A stretch of DNA of 64,000 bases, taken from contig CBDIDO010000001.1 in assembly GCA_965277735.1 (NCBI GenBank), positions 558,001 through 622,000 on the forward strand. Reading direction: 5' to 3'. This DNA comes from RH-AL1 sp965277735 (GTDB lineage: Bacteria; Pseudomonadota; Alphaproteobacteria; Rhizobiales; Beijerinckiaceae). Made by a program: the position numbers and the translations under genes. The notes under the pieces are model-generated. The model saw only the letters and a list, made by a program, of their open reading frames with translations, was not told the origin of the DNA and searched no databases. Below, piece after piece: positions 18,077-25,052 of the stretch; position 1 is the first letter of the stretch, and each line of letters opens with the position of its first letter.

Positions 18077-18329
18077 GCGTCTGCTGAGGCGATTGGCCAG
18101 GGCGGCTCAAAACGAGCTGCAACCGGGCTTGTAGTGCCAGCAACTCGAACCGGAACAGCGTGTCGCGGCGCGCCGCCATGTCGTTTGTGCCGGTCGTCTC
18201 GTTGCCGACAGCCTTGAGCGTGGAGCGATCGAAGTTCGCTGACCAGACGAAGCCTGCAGCATCCCAGCTCGGCACGCTGACGGTGACGACGTCGCCGATG
18301 CGAGCCGCGATCGCTTCTTGTGGTGGCAT
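18042..18329 (-). CDS. Chagasin-like (I42) peptidase inhibitor candidate
   Basis: 95 aa beta-rich protein. The pattern DVVTVSVPSWDAAGFVW, then DTLFRFELLALQ and LQLVLSRPGQSP resembles the strands and loops of I42 chagasin-type inhibitors (consensus LPxNPTTGYxW, FxF, LxYxRPW), which bind papain-like C1 peptidases. The canonical NPTTG loop is not conserved, so the call depends partly on context. Its ATG overlaps the stop of the C1 peptidase gene by one base (TGATG), implying translational coupling with its presumed target. No signal peptide. Confidence 0.62.
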   Translation of the reverse strand: MPPQEAIAARIGDVVTVSVPSWDAAGFVWSANFDRSTLKAVGNETTGTNDMAARRDTLFRFELLALQARLQLVLSRPGQSPQQTRDYLVGQPGAD

Positions 18330-19174
18330 CACGTGACCGCCTTGGCAACGCGTTCGACATCCAAGGCGATGAAGGGGCGCGTGTCGATCTCGCATTCCCC
18401 GTAGCCGATGCGAAAGAAACCGTTCTCCTGGATGTCGCTGCCCCAGCTGTTCATGCCGATCCAGCAGCTTTCGGTGTCGTCGTAACCAACGATAACGACG
18501 GCGTGCAGACCGCGATCGTTGCCCTGGAAATGGCGATAGACACCGCCGGTGTACGAGACGAAGTCCTCGAACAGCCGCATCTCCGCGTAAACCGGACCCT
18601 CGTCGGCGACGAAGAACTTCCTCGCTCGGGCGTCCCCAGTTCCGTATCGGATCCCGGTCACGCGAAGAGCCGGCTCAATTTGCTGGCAGGTCTGATCGTC
18701 GACCGAATAGGGCGCGTCCGCCTCGAGACCGACACCGTGCCGCGCCGCCGCCATAACGTCGGACGCGTACCGGCCGATGGCGCACCCGTCGGGGTGACCG
18801 CAGAAAAACAGCGGTCCCGGCGCAAGCGCGAGGGCTGGACTCGGCTGGTCTTCGATGATCCGCAAGCTGCTTTCCATGACGGCGCAGGTGGCGAACGCGA
18901 CGCACGATTGGCAAAGACCCTGGTCACGGACCGGACTGACCCAATTCCCGTCCTTGTCGCGCCAGTCGACCTTTGGCGGCGGCATCGCGGTGCTTGCATA
19001 TTGGGCGGCTTGTGCACCTGAGGCTTGCCTCAAGGCTGTTTCGACGGACTGCTCACGGGCTCCCCCAAGCATGTGATAGCGATCCACTGTGAGATTCGAG
19101 AGCTTCGTCGGGCCTGCCGACCACGACGCGTTCCGGGCCACCAACGCGGCCTGGAGTTCTGTAACGTCCTGCAC
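18329..19174 (-). CDS. Papain-like C1 cysteine peptidase
   Basis: 281 aa. The C1A active site is readable: SPVRDQGLCQSCVAFA gives the oxyanion Gln (about 85) and the catalytic Cys (about 91), GLHAVVIVGYDD the His (about 224) and WIGMNSWGSD the Asn (about 242). The 65-residue N-terminal part could be a short propeptide. No signal peptide, which is unusual because most bacterial C1A enzymes are exported. GTG start with a GGGAGG ribosome site. It is coupled to a chagasin-like inhibitor gene and lies in one operon with the IetAS-like pair, so an intracellular, restrained protease is the natural reading. Confidence 0.88.
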   Translation of the reverse strand: MQDVTELQAALVARNASWSAGPTKLSNLTVDRYHMLGGAREQSVETALRQASGAQAAQYASTAMPPPKVDWRDKDGNWVSPVRDQGLCQSCVAFATCAVMESSLRIIEDQPSPALALAPGPLFFCGHPDGCAIGRYASDVMAAARHGVGLEADAPYSVDDQTCQQIEPALRVTGIRYGTGDARARKFFVADEGPVYAEMRLFEDFVSYTGGVYRHFQGNDRGLHAVVIVGYDDTESCWIGMNSWGSDIQENGFFRIGYGECEIDTRPFIALDVERVAKAVT

Positions 19175-19260
19175 TTGATCGCCTCCCTTGGCGTTTGCAA
19201 CGCAGCTTGCATGTTCTTATTTGTTCGCCAGCGATAATGTGGCGATCGGTGCCCGCGCCG

Positions 19261-20631
19261 CTATGCGATCTCCTCCGAAAATACGAGCGACGACTGATCG
19301 TTGATGCTCTGGAAGTACTCAGCCTTCGACGGGACGCTGTCTGACCCGAGCGTCAGAAAAGCAAAGCCGTGCGCCCAGACCGTGTCGGTCTTCTGCAGCT
19401 GTGTGTTGTGGATCAAGCCAGGCACCTCTCGAAGCTGTTCGACTGGCGCGTAGACGTCGTCGTTCGCAAACACCGGTACGGCGCCATGGCCGATGCAACG
19501 GCCTCGAGTGAGGCCGCCAAAAGCGTCATAGATGCAAAGGTTATGCTCGTGGCCCCAGAACCACGCAGCGATCTTTCCATCTGCGTTGAGGCGCGCGAAG
19601 GCTGCCGCCAGTTTGGGATTTGTCGCGCTGCGCTTCCCATCGGCTTGTGCGGGCCCGATGGGAGAAAAGGCCGAAAACAGCTGGTGGTGCGACAGCAAGA
19701 TGGTTCGACCTTCGAACTCCGCGACACGCCGGCAAAGCCAATCGAGCTCGTCAGGTTCAAGGTACGTGACGACATCGGCGACGTTCACCGGCGAGAAGTC
19801 GTGTAGCCCCGTGTCCATCGCGAGAAGCTGCCAGCGTTTGTCCGACGACCGCAGGCAGAAGTAGCTGGCCGGTTGCTTCAATGAGCCCGGATTGAGACCA
19901 GCGATCATCGGGTAATAGCCGACGCCGCCGCAATACATATCGTGGTTCCCAGCGAGCGAGTAAACGGGCACCTTGCTGCGGTCATCGCCGAGCGCCACAA
20001 CGATCTGTTGCGTGAAGTGGATGTCGCACTCCTTTGGCGTTCCGGAATAGTAGATATCGCCGAGGTGGACGAAGACATCGGGCGCAAGATCACGGATCTG
20101 ATTCAGGATTTGGACGGCCGGTCCCGCTCCGGTTCCCCAGTCGGCGGCCAGAGCGATCTTCGCCCCGGCTTTGATCTCGATAACCTGTTCGCCAGCCTGG
20201 CTTGGGCGGATGTACGGAATTTTGCCGCGCGTTCCGTTCGGGCCGAAGAAGCGCGCGTATTCGGTGAGCGTCGTTGCCCAGGCGGGGTCACACGTGCCAG
20301 CCTTGAACGCGTCGTTGAGACGAGCAACAGCGTTATCGTCACCGCGAATTTTCGCCTCGAGAAACTGCAGACCAAGTTCGGCGCAGTCGCGCACCGGTGA
20401 AGCGCCTGGAGGTGCCTCCGCGCCTCTTTGACGTGCGTGAAGATGCCGGCGTGCCGCGTTGGCCGCGGCCTCCTCAATGGACTGCGGAAAGCGAGCCCCT
20501 CGAGCGCCGTGCGGCGCAGCGCCCGGCGGATCGTCCCGGGTGGGCGTCTCACTACGGCGTGCGACTTCGGCCGCGGCCGACTGGTAGACTGAAAGGAAGT
20601 GGTCGCGGAAAGTCTCGGGTCCGTCTTCCAT
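19261..20631 (-). CDS. Calcineurin-like metallophosphoesterase
   Basis: 456 aa. Metallophosphoesterase motifs occur in order: ADWGTG (metal Asp about 164), HLGDIYYSG (Asp about 192), AGNHD (about 228-231), ILLSHHQ (His about 315) and GHEH (about 360-363). The first motif has W where DxH is usual, so the His ligand of site one may be missing or replaced. About 150 N-terminal residues have no recognised domain. First gene of the six-gene operon, 86 bp before the C1 peptidase gene. Substrates of this superfamily include nucleotides, cyclic dinucleotides and nucleic acids; none can be chosen here. Confidence 0.85.
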   Translation of the reverse strand: MEDGPETFRDHFLSVYQSAAAEVARRSETPTRDDPPGAAPHGARGARFPQSIEEAAANAARRHLHARQRGAEAPPGASPVRDCAELGLQFLEAKIRGDDNAVARLNDAFKAGTCDPAWATTLTEYARFFGPNGTRGKIPYIRPSQAGEQVIEIKAGAKIALAADWGTGAGPAVQILNQIRDLAPDVFVHLGDIYYSGTPKECDIHFTQQIVVALGDDRSKVPVYSLAGNHDMYCGGVGYYPMIAGLNPGSLKQPASYFCLRSSDKRWQLLAMDTGLHDFSPVNVADVVTYLEPDELDWLCRRVAEFEGRTILLSHHQLFSAFSPIGPAQADGKRSATNPKLAAAFARLNADGKIAAWFWGHEHNLCIYDAFGGLTRGRCIGHGAVPVFANDDVYAPVEQLREVPGLIHNTQLQKTDTVWAHGFAFLTLGSDSVPSKAEYFQSINDQSSLVFSEEIA

Positions 20632-20667
20632 ACCAAGGTATCCGTCGAAAAATGCTGCGTTGGTGAC

Positions 20668-20697
20668 TGACGGATCGCCTTGGGGGCAAGTCCGTCA
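20668..20697. repeat. Inverted repeat ahead of the operon
   Basis: TGACGGA (20668-20674) and TCCGTCA (20691-20697) form a 7-bp dyad with a 16-nt spacer, about 40 bp upstream of the metallophosphoesterase start. It may be an operator for the HTH protein or a weak terminator of the truncated gene upstream. Confidence 0.45.
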
Positions 20698-20812
20698 ACC
20701 TCTCGTTTTGTCACATAGGGCGCGCAACTGCGGGCAGAACCCTAGGGCCGACGCAGGGTCGCCGCGAGCCTTTGTGGAAAAGCCACACGATCGCGACGAC
20801 CGTTTCCCGCGA

Positions 20813-21480
20813 CTACATGGCTTGCCGCTTCCGAGCTGCGAGCCGGACCATAGACGGCGTCATCCGAGCCCGCTCAAATCCATTCCATCCGCGTCCTGCC
20901 ATCTTTGGAGGCGGGGGAAGGACGCCGCCGCACCGTTTGCGAAGTTCATCTAGACGACGATGCCAGTGATCGAAGTCGACGTTGCGCGGCGGTGCGACTG
21001 CGAGCTCAACGTCCAGAGCTTCGATGTCCGCCCTGCGAAAGCAGTAGCGTTGCAGCCCGACGCCGTACCCGACGATCTCGATCGGCCGCAGCCGTCCAGC
21101 CTGGACGGCAGCAATCCAAGCGCAGAGCTTGTCCCGAGAAGGTCCTCGCGCGAGCAGGGTGACCTCGTCCTTTCCGATCTTGTCGATCTTGCCGACCTTC
21201 TGCTCCTCGAACGCCGCAAGGATGTCTGTGAAATCATCGACGAGATAACCGTGGCGGTTGCGTGAATCGTCTGGCTTGAGGACGGGCGTCAGCATGCCGC
21301 CGTCGTCCAGCCGCTTCAGCATATGATAGTTGATGCCGAGCAGTTCTCTCACGCACCTCTTGTCGACCATGCGGGCGAGCAAGTCCTTGATCACAGCAAC
21401 GTCCGCGGTCTTCAGCAAGACTCGTCGCGCGCGCAGCTTGTCGCTGCGCATCAAGCCGTAGTGGTCTGCCCTCTGAGAAG
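20813..21480 (-). pseudogene. C-terminal fragment of an HTH protein (TniQ-like?) cut by IS3
   Basis: The frame is coding from about residue DHYGLMRSDKLRAR to the stop at 20813 (about 215 aa). Upstream it runs into the antisense of the IS3 element, so the N-terminus was lost at the insertion. The remaining part has an HTH-like segment (VRELLGINYHMLKRLDDGG), a later YCFRRADIEALDVE segment and a basic tail, which recalls the C-terminal DNA-binding part of TniQ-type transposition proteins; this assignment is tentative. I could not find the missing N-terminal part on the far side of the IS. Confidence 0.6.
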
Positions 21481-21527
21481 TGGTCCTCCCTGATGTATGG
21501 CTTTGCGCCATGGAGGAGGATTTCAGA

Positions 21528-21806
21528 ATGCCAAGGAAGCGACACAAGGCGGAGGAGATCGTCGCCAAGTTGCGGCAGGTCGATGTGTTGGTCTCACAAG
21601 GCAGAGCGGTCGCTGAGGCCGTGCGGGCGATCGAGGTCACCGAGGTCACGTACTACCGGTGGCGTCAGGAGTACGGTGGCCTGAAGGGCGACCAGGTCAA
21701 ACGGCTGAAGGATCTGGAGGCCGAGAACACGCGATTGCGACGCGCTGTATCGGATCTGACGCTGGAGAAGCTGATCCTGAAGGAAGCCGCCTCGGGAAAC
21801 TTCTGA
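21528..21806 (+). CDS. IS3-family transposase OrfA
   Basis: 92 aa. N-terminal HTH (EEIVAKLRQVDVLVSQG to TYYRWRQEYGG) followed by a leucine-zipper-like segment (RLKDLEAENTRLRRAVSDL). The ATG at 21528 has GGAGGAGG 8 nt upstream. The heptamer GGGAAAC (21794-21800) lies in phase just before the stop and would allow a -1 shift into OrfB, giving the OrfAB transposase. OrfA alone usually acts as a regulator. Confidence 0.9.
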   Translation: MPRKRHKAEEIVAKLRQVDVLVSQGRAVAEAVRAIEVTEVTYYRWRQEYGGLKGDQVKRLKDLEAENTRLRRAVSDLTLEKLILKEAASGNF

Positions 21807-22696
21807 GCCCAGCCCGTCGTCGTGCTTGTGTCGATCAGGTCGTCGCCAAGCACGGCGTGTCGGAGCGCTTCGCCTGCCGGGTTCTCGGCCAGCACCGCTC
21901 GACGCAACGCAAGATCCCGACGACACGCGATGACGAGGCGGCGCTCACCGCCGACATCATCGCCCTTGCAGTTCAATACGGCCGCTACGGCTATCGTCGC
22001 ATCACGGCGATGCTGCATCAGGCCGGCTGGAGGGTGAACCGCAAGCGCGTCGAGCGGATCTGGCGACGGGAGGGGCTCAAGGTTCCACAGAAGCAGCCGA
22101 AGAGGGGCCGTCTATGGCTCAACGACGGATCGTGCCTTCGGCTCAAGCCGGAGCATCCCAACCACGTCTGGTCTTACGATTTCGTCGAGGACCGGACGCA
22201 CGATCGACGGAAGATCCGCATGCTGAATGTCATCGACGAATTTACGCGAGAGTGCCTGGCGATCCGGGTCAGCCGAAAGCTGAACGCGACCGACGTCATC
22301 GACGTGCTCTCGGACCTGTTCATCCTGCGCGGCGTCCCAGGTCACATCCGCTCCGACAACGGTCCCGAGTTCATCGCCAAATCGGTTCGCGAATGGATCG
22401 TCGCCGTTGGAGCTCGAACGGCTTACATCGAGCCTGGGAGCCCATGGGAGAACGGCTACTGCGAAAGCTTCAACTCGAAGCTTCGCGACGAACTGCTGAA
22501 CGGCGAGATCTTCTACTCGCTCAACGAAGCCAAGGTCATCATCGAGAGCTGGCGGCGGCACTACAACACGATCCGCCCGCACTCGTCGCTCGCCTACCGG
22601 CCGCCGTCACCCGAAACCCTGGTGTGGCCGGCTGCGCAACCCGGACCAGCTACGCCGGCCACCCCAGCCCTCGCCCTCAGGCCGACCATGAACTAA
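21800..22696 (+). CDS. IS3-family transposase OrfB (DDE integrase domain)
   Basis: About 298 aa from the predicted frameshift point; the frame itself is open from 21659. The rve integrase fold shows Asp in VWSYDFVEDRT, Asp in RSDNGPEF and Glu in PWENGYCESFNSKLRDE, followed by YNTIRPHSSL. There is no independent start with a ribosome site near the junction, so it is probably made only as an OrfA-OrfB fusion by -1 frameshifting. Appears intact. Confidence 0.9.
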   Translation, partial: LLSPARRRACVDQVVAKHGVSERFACRVLGQHRSTQRKIPTTRDDEAALTADIIALAVQYGRYGYRRITAMLHQAGWRVNRKRVERIWRREGLKVPQKQPKRGRLWLNDGSCLRLKPEHPNHVWSYDFVEDRTHDRRKIRMLNVIDEFTRECLAIRVSRKLNATDVIDVLSDLFILRGVPGHIRSDNGPEFIAKSVREWIVAVGARTAYIEPGSPWENGYCESFNSKLRDELLNGEIFYSLNEAKVIIESWRRHYNTIRPHSSLAYRPPSPETLVWPAAQPGPATPATPALALRPTMN

Positions 22697-22815
22697 GATA
22701 AACCCCGGACCACTCGATGGGGGCCGGCCAGCCGTCTCCAGTAAGCGTGTGATCGGCGATGTCGAAGAGCCTCAAGCGGAACCTCGTTTCGCGACAGCTT
22801 GCAGTCCTGTATTCG

Positions 22816-22840
22816 GGCCGCCGGCCTTCAGCCGGCGGCC
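22816..22840. terminator. Strong hairpin at the 3' end of the 368-aa gene
   Basis: GGCCGCCGGC (22816-22825) and GCCGGCGGCC (22831-22840) make a perfect 10-bp stem with a 5-nt loop, 23 bp beyond the stop of the minus-strand gene. No U-run follows, so termination may be inefficient or the hairpin may protect the mRNA end. Confidence 0.5.
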
Positions 22841-22862
22841 TTACGACAGGCCGAGCGAGTGC

Positions 22863-23969
22863 CTAGTGGAAGGTTGCAGCGGCTTCGGGCGGGGCCGCCG
22901 TCACTGCCGCTCCGGCCGTGCGCAGTTCCCATTCATGCTGCTGCGCGACAACAGGTGGCATGCGTTCAAACTGAGGATCCTCGTCCTCTGCCGCGCGATA
23001 CAGGAGCCGCTCGGCGATGGTGAAGCCGCCGCGACATCCGAAGTGCTGGACGCCGTCGCAGATAAGCTCGAGGCCTTGCAGCGCTTCTTCAGAAAAATCG
23101 CGATAGGTAAGTTTAGCCGCCTCTTGGAGAACGGCGTAATCTCGCGGTGTCCTTTCGCACGGTGGCGCGAAGAAGACCTCGTGGACTTCGTCATTGTGGA
23201 GCGCCGCTGCCAGCAAAGTCGACATGTTGACTGCGCGCGCGGTGTAGCACTCGACGACCGCGGCGTCAGAGTCCGACAGCAGGCGTATCTTCGTCGTCCG
23301 GCGAGTTCGCATGACCCAAAACTTTGCGAAGGCGTCGAGAAGGAGGAGTCCAAGCCCAGCTCGCGCCTGGGCATCGGGTTTGCCGGCGAAAATTTTGTCG
23401 AAATCGGCCTCCGCCTTTGAAAAGCCGTTCATCAACATCGCCGGATCGATTTTGAGCTGCTCGCGAACCATCGCGTGCGCGGACACCGGAAAGGTCTGCT
23501 CCCCCGACCCCACGCGTGTCGGGTCGACAACGATCGGCTTTTGCAACTCGGCGATCAGCGCGCTGATCGACATGCGGCGCACCCGGCGGTCGATCTGGAC
23601 AGGCGGATCGATACCGTCAGCGGGTACGGGTTCCAGGGTCGCGAAGCCGAGACCTTTCCAGTACCTCTGTTCCATTATTGCAGACCAGAGGCAGAGCATC
23701 CCAAAATTTGCACTTCGGGCGTCAGGAAACTTATCGCGACGAGCGGTCTCTTCGCTCTTGAGGTAGATTTTCAGATGCCGATGGTCGCCGAGTGTGACGG
23801 CGAGTTCGAGGATGCGGCGCATGAACGCCTGCAGGCCGAGGAGCGCTTCGTCGTTCGCTACGCCCGGTGTGGGGTTCATCGTGGCGAGCTTCGCGGGATC
23901 GAGGCCCAGGAGATCCTGGATGAGTTCCTCGACGTTGACTTTGGTGAGTTCTTTCGTGGTGATGTTCAC
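22863..23969 (-). CDS. Orphan 368-aa protein, function unknown
   Basis: 368 aa from a GTG at 23969. I do not recognise a family. It looks soluble and mostly helical, with no signal peptide or membrane segment; notable elements are two Arg-rich stretches (QIDRRVRRMS, VMRTRRTTKIR), a single CxxC-free Cys set and an alanine/proline-rich tail. It lies between the IS3 element and an AT-rich patch, in the same orientation as the protease operon, and ends at a strong hairpin. The isolated position in an accessory island suggests acquired DNA; a defence role would be a guess. Confidence 0.7.
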   Translation of the reverse strand: MNITTKELTKVNVEELIQDLLGLDPAKLATMNPTPGVANDEALLGLQAFMRRILELAVTLGDHRHLKIYLKSEETARRDKFPDARSANFGMLCLWSAIMEQRYWKGLGFATLEPVPADGIDPPVQIDRRVRRMSISALIAELQKPIVVDPTRVGSGEQTFPVSAHAMVREQLKIDPAMLMNGFSKAEADFDKIFAGKPDAQARAGLGLLLLDAFAKFWVMRTRRTTKIRLLSDSDAAVVECYTARAVNMSTLLAAALHNDEVHEVFFAPPCERTPRDYAVLQEAAKLTYRDFSEEALQGLELICDGVQHFGCRGGFTIAERLLYRAAEDEDPQFERMPPVVAQQHEWELRTAGAAVTAAPPEAAATFH

Positions 23970-23989
23970 TGGAGTGTCTTTCTTGTTTA

Positions 23990-24240
23990 GAGGGGAATCC
24001 TTTTTATTTTTTTACCTCGAATATTATGTAAATAAACATCTTATTTTGAGAGTGAAGCGAATTTGATTTAATTAAGCCGGGTGACTATTTCGCCGATTGG
24101 ACGGCTCGATTGCTCTCTCAGGGATCTGTGGGGCTTCTCGTTTAAGTTTTTGATTTTCAATATTAATCATATTAACTGTTTTTGTGTAAGCCGATACGCG
24201 TTATATTACTAACTTCTGAATATGAGATCAGTGTCCGCCT
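23990..24240. other. AT-rich patch, foreign composition
   Basis: About 250 bp of clearly AT-rich sequence (runs such as TTTTATTTTTTTA near 24000, and ATATTAATCATATTAAC near 24160) in an otherwise GC-rich window. No gene is supported in it. It is directly upstream of the 368-aa gene and probably contains its promoter. Confidence 0.65.
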
Positions 24241-24559
24241 GGAATCGACCGCCGAACTCGAGCACTGCGACGCCTTCGGGGGAAACACGGCTAGCAGGCG
24301 CATCGAACTCACATCGGCGCCTATCGCCGGGTGAAGAAACAACAGTATTGCGCCCCGCTGACCGGTGGTCGACGGTACCTCGATCCATTTGAAAGCGCTC
24401 GCGATCGCCCGTGTAAAGCTGCAACGACAGCGTCAGGACCTGCGGCGCGGGGATGCGATCGGAGGCCGGTGGCAGTCCTTGTGGTGCGCCGATAGCGTCG
24501 CCCGAGCTTGCATCCTTCTTTGCAGTGATGTGCCCGATCCGAGCGCATAATGCAGGCAA
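24209..24559 (-). CDS. Hypothetical protein
   Basis: Up to 116 aa from a TTG, with no clear ribosome site. Codon use is mildly GC3-biased and the frame is long for this patch, but no motif is recognised. It follows a small membrane protein on the same strand by 50 bp, so the two could be a pair. It could equally be chance. Confidence 0.35.
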   Translation of the reverse strand: MPALCARIGHITAKKDASSGDAIGAPQGLPPASDRIPAPQVLTLSLQLYTGDRERFQMDRGTVDHRSAGRNTVVSSPGDRRRCEFDAPASRVSPEGVAVLEFGGRFQADTDLIFRS

Positions 24560-24609
24560 TCAAGCTTCTAACGGCCCGAGACGGCGACGACGGTAGTGGC
24601 GCGTCGACT

Positions 24610-24822
24610 TCACATCATGGCTTCCGCCAAAACGGTGGGACTTTCGCTTGCGGGGACCGATGCGTCGAGCACGATGAAGGCGGCCTGTAACGAGACGAGA
24701 GCTGCCGAAAACGCCAGCCAGAAGTACGACTTCGACCGCTTAGGTTGCCGGCGACATAGATCGACTGGCATTTCGGCATCCTGGAGAGGTCGGCGTTGTG
24801 GCGGAGACATCCGCCCCTTCAT
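24610..24822 (-). CDS. Small putative membrane protein
   Basis: 70 aa from an ATG at 24822. Basic N-terminus (RRQPKRSKS) then one hydrophobic segment (YFWLAFSAALVSLQAAFIVL). Ribosome site weak. No family recognised; listed because the topology is that of a plausible single-pass protein. Confidence 0.4.
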   Translation of the reverse strand: MKGRMSPPQRRPLQDAEMPVDLCRRQPKRSKSYFWLAFSAALVSLQAAFIVLDASVPASESPTVLAEAMM

Positions 24823-25052
24823 AATCTGAGTTTGCTGCCGCGGATGTAAACGCAAACTTCCTGCGTCCTTCGTCCGGAACAAAACTTACGAAAGCCGTGC
24901 CAGCGACGTCTTGGTCGAAACGATCCGCCCGGCGTTAAATGCCATGAGAGTGCACAACATCGAAGACAATGAACTTGCGACCTATGTCGAGTAGGTTGCC
25001 ACCTCGCCTATTTGCTTAGCTCCCCCTCGAAGTTGATGGGCGAGGACGCAGA

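Larger units (their letters stand above)
21481..22712 (+). mobile_element. IS3-family insertion sequence
   Basis: About 1.23 kb with orfA and orfB in overlapping frames and a DDE transposase. The ends share TGGTCC at 21481 and its complement GGACCA ending at 22712, with one further AG/CT pair outside. No clear target duplication is visible in the flanks, which would fit a deletion or recombination next to the insertion. Group placement (IS51/IS407-like) is from the OrfA start MPRKRHKAEEIVAKLR. Confidence 0.85.
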
